Assembly: GCA_019155185.1 (NCBI GenBank)
Contig: CM032802.1
Location: 2,952,501-3,016,500 of the forward strand
Origin: Beaufortia kweichowensis
Taxonomy: Eukaryota; Chordata; Actinopteri; Cypriniformes; Gastromyzontidae
Direction of reading: 5' to 3'
Length of the DNA stretch: 64,000 nucleotides
Below, piece after piece: positions 23,226-36,013 of this stretch. The notes beneath the pieces were generated by a model, which worked only from the letters and a program-made list of their open reading frames with translations, was not told the origin of the DNA and searched no databases. The position numbers and the translations under genes are program-made. Position 1 is the first letter of the stretch, and the number at the start of each line of letters is the position of its first letter.

Positions 23226-26200
23226 TAAGCAAAATTGTTGGTTGCGTAACTGTTGGTTTAGGTTTGTGAAGCTTACACAGCATTGAAAGAGTCAGCGTTT
23301 GTGCTTTCATTCCCATGAGTATGAAGTGACTCCAGAATTAGTATTCTTGTATTTTACACCATTAGCAATCTTTGGCTTCTTAACTGAGCAAAATATTTAA
23401 CCTTCTTGACATTAATGAAATGCATAAAACCATTCATTTCTGTGCAGGCTGTAATTTATTACTTCAAAGTCATAAAAATACAATTCCGGGTTGAAGAAGG
23501 CTGGGAAAGGTTATGGGAGCGTATATAAAGGCACGTTGCAAAGATCCATTCAGCCGAGATCTTTAAGCAAACAAACCCGACCAAGCCCTGTTTACAATCG
23601 TCCTACGCTAAAGACACCTTACAATCTAAACGATATACACAGGCCTACTGAACGCATTTCGCTGTTGTCAACTGTGTTTGTATGCCAATTGCAGTACAAT
23701 TAACAGAAGGAAGCGAGGGTCTTGAAAGACATCTGGTTATCACTGTTGCTCTTTATGTGGCAAAGTATTCACTCGAAATGAATCAGCTCTACGTGCACAT
23801 GTGCATGTTAAGACCGGTCTTAAACACGTGCCGCCACATGTACATCACAAACCAGCGCAGTGAAGCTGAGTAACATCAGGAATCTCATTGAATTATATAA
23901 AGTGGTTTTCCTTTTGGTCACGTAATGAATCAACGGCTTATTGAAAACCGTAGTTTGAATATTATTGGAGACAGCCAAGTTGGAACTAATCTTTTAATAG
24001 GGCAATTTGCACACTGTTGTTTGTAATGGGGCCCGAGGAATCCCTCGGATGTGCTGATCTATTGATAATGCCTGAAACGGCTCAACTAGGCCAGATCCAT
24101 CAATCGATTGACGCTTTATAAACTCGCCTTCTTTTTTAGGGAAATTTATTCAGCGGTTTTCCTTCAGGAGCACAGAAACCAGCGCACGCTGCCATTTGCA
24201 TCGCGTAAAGTGAATTTTTAACATGTGTTGTGATTTTTATGGGTTGTGATACAGCGTGTCTGTGCTGTAATTCCCCTTTTCGTATAAAAACAAGGGTAAA
24301 TCTGCTCAGTGTAAATATTGTTTTGGCTAAATTTCATTCTATGGCACATCAGCATATGCGAACTGATGATTTACAGATATGAGAGGTGAAACAGATGGAT
24401 ACTTTCCCTTAAACTTTAGCTTTTGGAAAATCAACAATGATAACTGAAATTTCCTTTATGGTACCTTTTACTGCATTGATGTCGAAGCATTTATCATGCT
24501 CGTGTCTCGTTAGGGAATATTTCACAGGAAACCTCAGATCTATATTTTAATTATGTGAGCCCACCACAGACATTCATTTGATTAAGTGGGATGTTTCAAG
24601 GTGAAATACTCAGGAAAGTGGTGTCCGTGTTGGAATCAGTCAGGTTAATCCAGGGTGGAAATATGGCTGAATGCCCAAAATGCTTTCCCACTTGCTTGTA
24701 GAGCACTTTCAGATGCTGCTTGTATGAAATGAAATGTGCTTTTTAAATGGAGTTAAGAAATTGAATGTTTTTCTGACTGTATAGATGCCACAGACATTCT
24801 TTCTGATGCAGCTAGGTTTCAGCATGTCAAAAACAAGAACTGATTGAATTGTATTAAAAAAATTGTGTAGCTTAAATGCAACATAAGTTGCTTTGGATAA
24901 AAGTGTCTACCAACTGCGTAAATGTAATGTTTTAATAGTTTACTTAATGCCTTGGGAAGGAACACTCAGCTGGCTTCGGTACCCACGAGTCCCTTTCTAA
25001 AGAACACGACAGTTGATTTTGTGCGTTTTGCTCTTTGATCAGAGGGTCTTGACTGATTTGTGTGGAGATGATCCGCTGGTTCATGTAAAAGATCAGGATT
25101 AGTTTCCTGGCTGGAGGAATCATGTTTGAATTTCGTTTGAAGTGGTTCAATCAAGAAGAGAAGAACATCTTGTGATATTCCCCCCTTGCCTGTTTTGATT
25201 ATCCTATTGACTGTGAAAGCCATATTGGAGTGGCATTTTTAATTTGTGAGTTTTGCCAACGCTCTCTAAATTGCTGTGATGAGTATTATCAGATAGCCTG
25301 GGGTCTTTCACGCAAGTGCGCTTTTTTCAGTGAGGGAAAATATGTGTCGTTTGCTGCAAAAGCTCAGCTTCCTTTTGTGTCAAATGGGTTTACGCTTTTC
25401 TTTATGTGCAAAGGAAGGAATGTGGTCATTCACTTTAAGGTCAGAGGGTTAGCCTATTAATGTCACCCCCCCTTTTGAAGCTTTAAGTGATATACAAGCT
25501 GTTTTGACCCCCACAATAAATGGTTTAACTGGCAAACAAGTGTGTTGTGTGTGTGCATGTGGGTATAAAACCATCACTTGTTCTACCCCACCCATGAAAA
25601 GCTGCAGTGAATTCAGACAGATGGTTAACACTACCCAATTGTGTTTCCAAACGCCCCGATGTGTTGACAATCTTTTTTATTTCCAAGTTAAGAAACGTCA
25701 TTATTTTTGCATTAGATCCAATACCACTTTAAAGAAATTTTTATTCACATCAAATATGGAATGAGTGTGAACAGAAGCGGCTTACGGCTTAAAACAGGTT
25801 AATGGACAAACCATTATTCTAGAAAATAGAAACTGCAGTCATGCTCTGAAGCCTTTTAACACGTTTAACTGCTTTTCTTTGAAGGCGTTTAACAATGTGT
25901 TGCATATAAAAGCCAGTTTCTATTTTATTGATTTTATTTGTCAATGTGCCCATTCATTGAAATTGAGTTTTGTCGTGCATTTTAAACGAATTAAGTAGGC
26001 AGTTCTCCTAGCGTACTTATTTATTTCTTTTTCTGCAAAAATTGTGCTATTTCTTCCAGTGGCCTTAATGTTATATGCTATAGTAGGCTATTTGTTATGC
26101 AGACGCACTGCGATTTCATGTAATGTGGACTTGTTCAGTTCATATAGAACATCCTTTTGTCATGATTCTGAAAAATCTAGTTTTGAAATCTAGTTATTAA

Positions 26201-29160
26201 ATGCGTCTTTTTGCTGTAGGCCTGAAATTCATATCAGTCAAATACTGCAGACATGGCAAATACACTGGCTCGGTTTTAAAACCTGGTGAGCTGCCTACGT
26301 AAATAGCATTTTAGGCATCTTTTGCACACTCGCAATGCTCGATAGATACCTCAGATGCCCTCCTTAGACCAGATTTTAAGATAACATCTGTTCACGGGAA
26401 AGACAATCTCACAAATACTTACTAATCATTCAATACTAAAAAATGCCGTCAGTAAGGCAGCTGACCATGTTTTATAACACAGCCATTGTTTTTTTTTATT
26501 GTTAGCTTTGGCAATTACACTTTTAATTACTGCAGTGTAAAGCACAAAGTTAAAGTGATTTACAGGTAAGAGGTGTTTTCGAGGATCAGGAGTGAATGGG
26601 ATGGCTCATCATCAAGCAAATACGATCTATGGGGTCTGCCCAGCCATTCTTGAAATTAACAGCGTGGAAAGCTATTAACGTGAACCGTCTACAGCGGTGC
26701 TCAAAATGTAATTGCATGTGCAGAAAGCAGCATACTTGGTCCGCTTCAGTGGGTAGAATATATTGTCTGGACAAATGCTGAAAATCACAAATCACTTGGT
26801 GTCAAAATATGATCTGGCTATATATTGTTTGGCTGCGCTTGTCCAGTTCTGTGTTGTAGCTGTTGTGAAGCGTTGACACATGGAAAAAGTCTGCTCTCGA
26901 TTACTTTATTTTACCCGCTTGTCTGACTCACTGTCTGACTGACGCGTGAAACAAGCAACCGCAGTTAATTCTGGTTTTTATGTGCCATTTATGGCCGAGT
27001 TTATCTGAAATAAATGATACCACACTATTTGCCACTGTCGTGGTGAAATTACGTCTTCCACAAAAGCTCTTGTTGTTTCAACCTGTTAACTTTGCCCTTT
27101 TTCTTGTAAAAGCAGCCAATCACATTAGAGCTTGTCAGATTGACATTGAGTGTATGGCAGTTATGTGTACAATTTTCTTCAGATGAACAGCAAACAAACT
27201 TTTGTCTGTAGGATTTCTGACAATTTGATTTCTGACAACAATTCTGAAAACAGCACCCTTTCTGAATATGAAAAGGTATGCTTTAAATAAAAACAAATTT
27301 AACTTTAAAAACTTTGAGAGAGACCTCACATGGGTATTTAAACCACTGAATATTGACATTTGAGATATTAGTATGATGAAAAAGTTGGTAAAAACTGTAT
27401 TTTTTATAATGGAAATGAAATTGGTTTTTTAGAATTTCTAATACTTTCTTTTCAAAACCGTGTCATCTCATGACTTGTCTTTAATTGGCTGTGCTTTATT
27501 GTGTTTGAGACTGTGAAGTGGCTGAGATAGGTCTATATATTCAGTCATAAAGATCATTTTCTCTCAGGCAAGTTAAAGTAATTTTCCCGACTGCAAATCC
27601 TCATCGTAGTTGGATTAAACATTTTGGAGGAGTGAACCCTCCTCATGATGGATGAGCATCAAGCACAGCAATGCAGTTATTTTCCAAATGTGAGTTTGTC
27701 CAGCTCTGAAATGTAATCCAAGTAATAACTTGGCAGCTTGCAAACTTGATTTTGCAAAATTTGAATAATTTTGCTTTCGGACCCCCTGCTTGTGTTTACC
27801 CATCAGGCTTGTTGCTTATTGGTGCTTACCGTGTGAATGACTAGCTGCGGAGGTGCCGACATCCACTACAGATGGCATTTATTTCTATTAGTCACCCTCA
27901 TTGTCGTATTAATAATATTTATTGTATCCCAGATTTAACATTTGATTGCGCTGTTAACTACGGCCAAAATTCCCTTCTCGTGATTAGCTCATCACTATTT
28001 AGAGATGTTTAAGCTGGCCATTCACCAATAGCTCTCAGTTTATTGTGGACTAGAATTTGCAATTTTTCCAAGGTTGCGATTGCCTTGTTCTTATTTGAGT
28101 TGGATCTTTTAAAAAGCAAAAGCCAGATGAAGCGAGGTAATAAAAGAGGACTGTGATCAGAAGCAGGTGTCCCCGAAGGATCACAGAGTTTGTATGGGTG
28201 AAAAACCTGCAGAACTCATCATCCAGACCTCAATAAGTGCTGCTTAACCTCAAGAGGTCACGAGGAGGCTGGGAAAGTCTTTTATTGTGTGTCTTTGAGT
28301 CCGTTTGTCTGTCCTCCTTAGAGATAGATGGTCGTAACTGTCAGGCAGTGACACATGGCGTGGCGTTTGGCGGGGGCAGTTACCGGATGGAGTTCTGCTG
28401 TGAAAGTGATTATACAGACATTTGGGCTGGATGTTTAAACATTAGTATGCAGATGAGAGCTCAGCCCAATTCCCTCGGTGGGGCTTGGTTTGTTTCGTGC
28501 CCGGGTGATACGTGGAAAGCCGCCCTGGGCTAGGAAAGAACAGTAAAAGTGAGCGCAAAATAATATTACTCTGGTGAGGTTTCTTGATGGACTGTTGCTA
28601 GCAACTCGAGCAGACTGTAAAGCTGTTTTTTTCATGAAAATGTTATTATTTTTGTTCTCTTATTACATGCATCATTCTTCTTTTTATGTGTGGTGTTTTA
28701 GAACAGAAACTAACTACCACAAACCCAGTTTAACCAAATATAGCACTGATGAGCAATTCATTTTATTCCTGTTGGATCAAACGTGTCATTCAGGTGTATT
28801 TGCTATTATAGAATTTGATGTGTTAAACATTTGTGCATTTTACAGCTATGATATCAGGATTCATCAAATGATGATCAACCAATGAAGAGGAGTATTCATG
28901 AGTAAATGCATGCATGTCTTGTGGCTGTCTGTATTTACTTATAAGTACACTTTTAGGGATTTAAAATGATAATTCAGGTCTAAATCTTTGTAAAATATGT
29001 TATATTGGAGTAGTGTACTGTATCATTCAGAACACAGCAAAAAAAAAGATCAGGGAATCTCCCCGTGCAAATTGCGTTCTGCAGTAATTTTTGGGGCGTG
29101 AATGATTTGCATAATTCCATAATAGTGAATGCGGTGAATAATGCAGGAAGATGTGGAAAG
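23226..29160. other. Intronic sequence, no exon recognised
   Basis: I inspected the open frames (up to about 100 codons) in this stretch. None shows a domain signature such as the paired cysteines and tryptophan of an Ig fold or a kinase motif. Apart from the SINE-tail fragment at 24880-24935 and a homopolymer run near 26491, no repeat structure stands out. Confidence 0.4.
24880..24935 (+). repeat. SINE tail fragment, 'gctttggataaaa' type
   Basis: 'cataagttgctttggataaa' then 'agtgtctaccaactgcgtaa' then 'atgtaatg' matches, with a few changes, the tail that I recall on cyprinid tRNA-derived SINEs ('taagtcgctttggataaaag' then 'cgtctgccaaatg'). No tRNA-like head precedes it, so it is a 5'-truncated copy. 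Confidence 0.65.
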
Positions 29161-29164
29161 ACAC

Positions 29165-29560
29165 AGTCCTGTGCAATTCCATGCAAATGTTAACCACACC
29201 ACGAAAAACTTACGTTTTTACCAAAGATTTCCATCATATTAATAGCTCAGATGATAATATGTCAAACTTTTTTTGTGTTTAAAACATGATTTCATAGTCA
29301 GGTAAAGTGCTGTTTTCAGAATGTCACATCCATAACAGTCCATATTCCTCATAAATGAGAACATGAAAATTACAATAAAATAACAATTTTATGTTTGCTT
29401 TGAAGAGTCATCTCTTCTCCATTTGTTGGGTATTATTGTTTATTTTTTCTCTGTAGAAATCCTACAAAGTATGTTGCCTCTCAAATACGTGTGTTCTTTT
29501 TTTTTTGTCCCATCCATAACACATATTTCCATTTTTTAAAGTAGTTAACTCGTGCATAGA
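29165..29560 (+). repeat. Old transposon-like fragment ('cacatccataac' repeats)
   Basis: The word 'cacatccataaca' occurs near 29325 and 'catccataacacat' near 29511, flanking AT-rich sequence. The left part shares an ordered set of words with 7085-7205. I recall repeated 'gtcacatccataac' motifs from fish DNA transposons, but no ends could be drawn. Confidence 0.35.
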
Positions 29561-30810
29561 CTGATATTTTCATATTAAAGCATCCACACCTGCGGTATTG
29601 GTCTGAGTCTGTGCTGCATGTTAGCCGGTTCTGTGTCGCTGTCTGGATGTGTCCTAGCCGCTCAATGGTGAATTAAACATGAGTGAGAGCTCCTGATCTA
29701 AATAATGGAGTGGATGTGACAGCGCGGAGTGTTTCGCCGCTGCACAGCTGACTGCACAAATAACACTAAAAACTGAGTAAGTGCTAAATTAACACACACG
29801 CACGCACACTGGCATACACACATGCTTCCTATTGCTCTTTGTTTGCGGAGGGTCTTTAGATAGGACTGGGAAGTGTGTTAATGGGAATGGATTGTTAGCG
29901 TCAGGTTGACCTCACCGTGACACTGCCTCTCTGTCGAACAGCCTTTTTTAGACATCATAGATGTGTGAATCACATGTGACCTTTGGTGTAAAGGCAATCC
30001 CATAATGCATTGCATCTTAGTAAAAATGAATCCAAGGTTGTTAGTGTTAAATACCGAAAGCATCTCTAAACAATCTGACTATTTTTAGTGCTTATTAGGG
30101 GTACACCTTGTTAGCTTTGCCACATGCTATTGCCAAATTATATTACAAACTATTGTGAGTCGACTCTCCCGTGTGATTCACATGATTTTCCACACGTGTA
30201 AGAGTACTTCCAAGGCTTTACTCGGATAGGATGTTGAATCCGGAGTCTGCGCAGGACACTTTCATCCTCAGCGTTCTCTGGATTAGAGACTATGTGAAGT
30301 CCTTGTGCAGAACGTGTTTGTCTGTGTGCACCTGCGACTGTCTCCACACTGCTATACACACCTGTTTTCCAGGTCCCTGATCACACTCATCTCGTAGCAC
30401 CAGGAGTACGAATGGAGTTCTTGTTTTATCTGCAGAACGCAGCTGCAATTTTCTGCTTCAGACCCCTGAAATCCTGTTCGGTTTCGTGTCGAAACGCCCG
30501 AATCAGCCGACTAAAGAAAAAGGAAATCAATAAACGGGGGCCAGTCGCGCTTGTGCTGTTCTGATTTGGTATTAATCTGATTTAGCGATTCTCATCTCGA
30601 TTTAGAGATTAAATAGTTAAGCTCACCCATCCTCCAAGCTTGCATTTCCACTCGGTGAACAGAGACCTCAGCTGTATTACTGCAGTGTTTTCCCCTCCCT
30701 CTCTTTTTCTCTCCTGTCTTGATGTTGTGTTCAGGGTTGGAAATGTATTTGGAAAATGATTTAAGAATTGAATCCTTTTTAAATTATGATTTAGAATTTC
30801 AGTTATATTG

Positions 30811-31023
30811 CATTGTAAAAAATTCATTGCAGCCTTGGCTTTAGGTCAATAACAGTTTTTTTCATTATTTCAACTAATTACAAGTCATTTCAACTCGTAA
30901 CTTAAATTGATGAGTTAAAATGACTTGTAATTAGTTGAAATAATGTAAAAACTGTTTAAATGACTTCTAAAGCCAAGTTGACTGGAATTTAAAATTTAAG
31001 GCAGCAATTAATTTTTTAGTGTG
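30811..31023. mobile_element. Foldback (snapback) MITE, about 213 bp
   Basis: The sequence is a large imperfect palindrome. The ends read CATTGTAAAAAATTCATTGC and, as reverse complement of the right end, CACACTAAAAAATTAATTGC. Inside, 'ccttggctttag' pairs with 'ctaaagccaag'. The central arms around 'cattatttcaactaattaca' then 'agtcattt' (30863-30890) pair with 30918-30945 almost without mismatch. No target duplication is evident. The flanks on both sides contain repeated 'gaattgaat' and 'ccacacccca' words, suggesting insertion into an older repeat. Confidence 0.7.
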
Positions 31024-34000
31024 GCCACACCCCACAGGAAGTGAAATTGTAATTTGAATTGCGTTGACCACACCCCATATGATGTTGAATTGGAATTTAA
31101 ATTGAAAAGACAGGAAGAGGAATTCACTAAATTATAATTTAAGAAACTAATTTAGAAAATAGAAAATAATTTTACACATTTATAGTGTCCTACTGAGAGA
31201 CTTGCAGCAGGAGGAATCATGTCAGGTTAGGAAAGTGGAGCACTTCATCTCTGATCTAGGTTTGGAGGTTGGATAATTCAAACCACATGTATGCGTCTGA
31301 AATAAAACACATCGGATTCTCACACATGCACATGTAAGGCCCTTCAGACAGAACAAGTCAATTTACTACAGACAGCTGGGCTGATTCTATTAAAGAGACA
31401 CGGACTGGCGATTATTGGCTGGTGGAATAGTGTCAGTCAGGGGAATAGACGAGAGGAATTTTGTGACTATGGCTGTAGTATTCTTGTCTGTGCGCTCTCT
31501 TATGGGACCGTAAATCTACAGATCTTGTATTGCATGGAAGCGTGATTGATGACGAGTGTGTGTTTGTATGTTATCGGCAGATAAAGCTTCTGATGAAAGG
31601 AGAATATCTTGAGGTTTAAACACATTTTATATGCGGAAATGAGGAATTTTATAACAGTTACGCTAAAAATTCAACCTAATGTGAGATTAGGAGCATCAAA
31701 GTTTGATTTTAATCATTCGTTTACTATGATTTCAATCACTGACATATGTGACCGTGTCACATATATTGCTTCATTACGTATTAACAGGTGTTGAATACTT
31801 GACATAAATGCTCAGCTTATGCGATATTTTTCATTTGAAGCTCGATGGATGCAAGCCATAAGATAATATTATGCATAGCTAATTAATAAGACCGGCATCG
31901 GTGCAAAAACCGCTTCAGGTTATGTAGCACATGAGATAAGTTGTAAAAGTCAGACCTGTAACCCTACATTAACTTTAACTTTGAATTGTGAGTGCTTGTA
32001 AACAATCGACAGTAAAGCAGGATCTACACTTGAGCACATATGGTACGTCTTGATGTAAACAAACAAAATACCAATATTTTACAGTGCTGTTCACAATGAT
32101 AGTACCCATCTGCCACAGTTTGCAAATCTAGCTTCCTGCTTCGTGTCAGATCCTGCAAAAGATAAACTGTGGTATAAGTGACACTGTTGCGCAGTGCAAA
32201 TCAAAATCTGGAGGCATATTTATGATATTAATGCCCATTAAGACTCTCTCTGTTTTCAAGAATTGTGTGGCGACAGACATTGAAAGCATTAATAGAGACT
32301 AAAGGAGCTTTGTTGGATGAAATGTTTCCCTTTTTAATGAGTTACTCTCGTTGCTTGTTTTATATTCCAGGCTGCAGCCTTGTCATTAGTACAGACTGTG
32401 CTTCAAAGCAACAGCTTGCTTGTAGAGGGAGGGATTGGGGTGGGGGAAGGATGGGGGTCTGACTTAGAAACACAAACACGGGTTTAGTTATCCTGCCTGA
32501 CAGTGTTCGTCCACTCCCACTGCGGCCCAAGACTCTATACCGATTCAGACAAGCGTTTAGATAGGGCTACCTGAGATCAATACCTGCTCACCCAACTCCA
32601 ACCATTCTGAAATCCCAAACCGACCACCGATTGAGATGTTAAATTTAGCGATGGGGGGGTAAATATGTTTTTTAAAATCCCTTTAACTGCAGATTTGACG
32701 CTGTGCTTTTTTTATTGAAATTCTGTCTTGTAGCATTAACGGCTTAGAGTAAACTTTCCATTCGTGCTGAAATTGTCCTGATAGGTAGGGATGGGAGTGT
32801 GGGAGTGAAAGAAGAAGATAAACAAAGAGATAGCCTGCTGTTTGGGCATTGATCCTGTGCTGGCCTGCCAAAGTAACTAAAGTAGTCTGATATTGATTCA
32901 TCAGTTTTAGGCATGACTGCACAGCTCTGTGTGTCACCGCTTTATTTAGAAAAGGAGAAATTAGGCCTGTAGGACAGACACAATGAACAGCAACTTTCTG
33001 TTTTATGTGTGCTGCATGTATTTGTGAGAAGTGGGTTTATGCTTTTCTTATAACGCTACAGATAGCATCAGCATGTGTATTATAATTTAGATGTCAGCTT
33101 TTTGGAACAGACTTCATGTTTGGAGTGTGCCTCGCTACTTTTGGAATGGAGCTTGTGTGTGACAGACGGAAGAGAAAGATGTTTATAGAACTTAATGCGG
33201 CAGGAGTTGGACAGACAGAAGGTGAGAATCGAGAGAGGGATGAGAAATAGAGAAAGCAAGATCATTTTGTTCAGGCACTGTGATGGCCACACTAATGTTA
33301 AACACTCTAGAGATGGGGATTTAACACTGGTCTGCTTCAGGCACTTCTTATTCTTGGCCCATGGGCAGCTCTTTTGTCCTTGAACGCATTATAAAACGTG
33401 CCGTCTCACCTGTGATTAAATCATCTGAGTTCCACCTGCGACAGGGTGTGGCTCTTTTCTATCACAATAATAGTGCATGTCCCCAGTGGTCTCCGACAAC
33501 AGCTTGCATTGATATTAAAAGCCTTGAAATCCGATCTTGTGAATCAGCTCATTGAAAGTTGACTGTTTGACGTAAAAAACGGTAAATGCCTTAAGGTAGA
33601 ATAAGTTTGCATTATAATGTTAGTGCCAAATTGTCTGACGTTTGTTTAGAAAATTGGTAATCCTGGTTACGAAAATGTCTGTTTAAATATGTGTCAAAGG
33701 ACTAATGTTTTGTGGTATAATGGTTAGGAGACATGGTCTGGAAAGCAATAGGTTGTATAAAGTGGTTGAGCAGTAAGGGTTTCTGATGTTTTTACCTGTT
33801 GACAATGCTTTGGTAGATTGTGCACAACTATAAAATAGCCAAATAGTGGCTAATTCATAGGTGTAGCCAGTATATCAGTTGATCACTAGCTGTATAAAAC
33901 CCACTTGAAGAAAGATGGGCAAGACCCAAGTGCTTAATAAGAGTTATCCCTGCAACAGGTTAATGATGTAAGTGATATCATATAAAAGTCTGGGAAACTA

Positions 34001-35985
34001 ATTCTGACATGAGACAAATAAAGACTCTAGATTAGTGTTTCGGATCAGCCCATATGGAGGATTGACTCTCCCAGACAAGAGCTGGCAGGTGCAGTTTATC
34101 TCTTTGGGGAAAACCATAGACACAATACCACCCTCCCCCAGCACCCTCTCACCCCATTCTCACAGTAGATACACCCACAGTAGATCACCACTCCCCTCGC
34201 ACCTTTCGGAGCCACTGTGCCAAGTGAGTTAAATGGGAGGTTAGTCCCTGGCTCATTGCTTGAGACGCAGCGGTTGGTTTAGCTGTGGTATAAGGCAGTA
34301 TGGAAGCCATAAAAGCTGTGGAGCCAGTTAGCACGGGATGCCAAATCCTTGTTGTGCCGCAATCTTTGCCAAGAGTTATATCTGGTTTGGGAGAAGGAGG
34401 GGCATTTACTCAGACAAGCTAAATAATCTACCTCCCAACTACATGCCCATAGCCAAAGACAATGTAGCTCTCCGTGATGCCTACACATGCATGGCTTCTA
34501 CTCCTACTCTCTCAGCAGGCTCTAGTGGAGGTAAAAGGCAAAGTTTTTCTGGCAAAAACATTTGCCGCAGAGAACGTTGGCGCTGGCACCATCCGCTTTC
34601 TGTAAAACTTAACAGATAATTTGCTTTCTTGCTGCTGTTGTTTGCATCAATTGTCCATAAATCTTCTTTCAAACTGTTCTTTGGTCTGGTTTTTCCGTTA
34701 AGAGCCAAGAAACTATGCACGAAAAGGGGCAAAACGAATCTCATGATGAAAATATAACAGAGAGGAAATCAATACAGCACCCCAAACTGGAAGAAAAACA
34801 CCAAGGTCTTGGATGTGGCCCATCAGCGCTGCCAAGTCCTGAGGTGCGCTGTAAAAGACTTAAAGGCCAACATTTCCTTTTGTAATTCATGGAAAACGGA
34901 TTTTGGGTAGAGGTGTGGGGGGGGGTTGATTTACATGGATGATCTGCAGGGGATGCACCAGGGAAGCGTTATACCTCTTAATGAAGCCTTGCTCCAGGGT
35001 TAAACGCAGTTCACGCTTAGATCGTCCCGTTTACTCCAGTCATGTTTCTGGGCACCACGGGACTGCTGGCTGAAGAATTGTTGAAAAATATGTTCATTCA
35101 TTTTCCCCTGCATCCTTCACTGTTCTAATTTTTTTTCAGTTTTATCCCTTGTTTTTCTACAGGGTCGTGTTGGGAGTGCTTAGAGTCGGAAACTCCTTCA
35201 AACTCCCTTAACAAACACTTAATCTCTGCCACATGTTCAAGCAATGCATTTGAATTCACTAAATGACACAAAAGCATTATATTTATTGCGGCATGGTTGT
35301 TAAACTGGTTTGTTATGGTTGCTTTATCCCAGGTTGAGCTTGCGGTAGTGATGCAATGCGTTAATGAAGAAAAATGTGGCGGTGGGGACGGTGGAACTTG
35401 ACTGGGATCACGACACGGATGACAACTGGATTAGGCCCACGGTGTTGAGGGGGAGTTTTCATCCCTGCTGTTTGTGAATTACTGGAAGAGAAATAAAAGT
35501 GGAGGCTGTGCCAGAGCACTGTTCTTGTGGAAGTAATCATGTGGAGTTAAGCCGCAGGAGGCGGGGACAAACTAGAAAGGGTTAATCCAATTGGCTGGGC
35601 TTTGCCAGCGTTATTCTCTTGACTGGGGCTTCTGACTTTAGACGTTATCGATAGATCCTCTGTATTTTTGGGGGGAATGAGCACTCGCTGCTTTTCTGCA
35701 GGAAGATTCAAAGCTTTTAAGCGCCGCACAGCACTCCTGCTGTGCCTTCGTGATGTGAGAGGAATAGAGAGGGCATTTGTTTTTGTTAGGGGAGGGAGAG
35801 CTTGGAGAATGAGAGGGAAGTGATGCGTGAGGCGTTTGTTGTGTAGACGCAAACTTGCACTACGATGTGTTTATGAGTACGTATATACGTAAAGTGCGCA
35901 TGGGAACGTGTGTTTATACTGCGGACGTGCAGCTGTGTAGAGTCGGGCCGCACTTCCCCTTGATCCTGACCCACTTTCTCTATCT
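31024..35985. other. Intronic sequence, no exon recognised
   Basis: The flank 31024-31110 has a duplicated 'ccacacccca(c/t)a' word and 'gaaattgtaatttgaattg'-like sequence, probably an older repeat. The rest is ordinary. A poly-G run of nine lies at 34917-34925. The open frames show no known domain. Confidence 0.4.
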
Positions 35986-35987
35986 CA

Positions 35988-36013
35988 CTCTCTCTCTCTC
36001 TCTCTCTCTCTCT
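35988..36013. repeat. (CT)n microsatellite, 26 bp
   Basis: Thirteen uninterrupted CT units on the plus strand. This is a shorter counterpart of the tracts at 11556 and 56107, in the same strand orientation. Confidence 0.95.

Noticed and set aside
35726..35745. 8-bp hairpin GCACAGCA-CTCC-TGCTGTGC
   Set aside because: Arms of this length are expected by chance in a window of this size, and no context supports a function.
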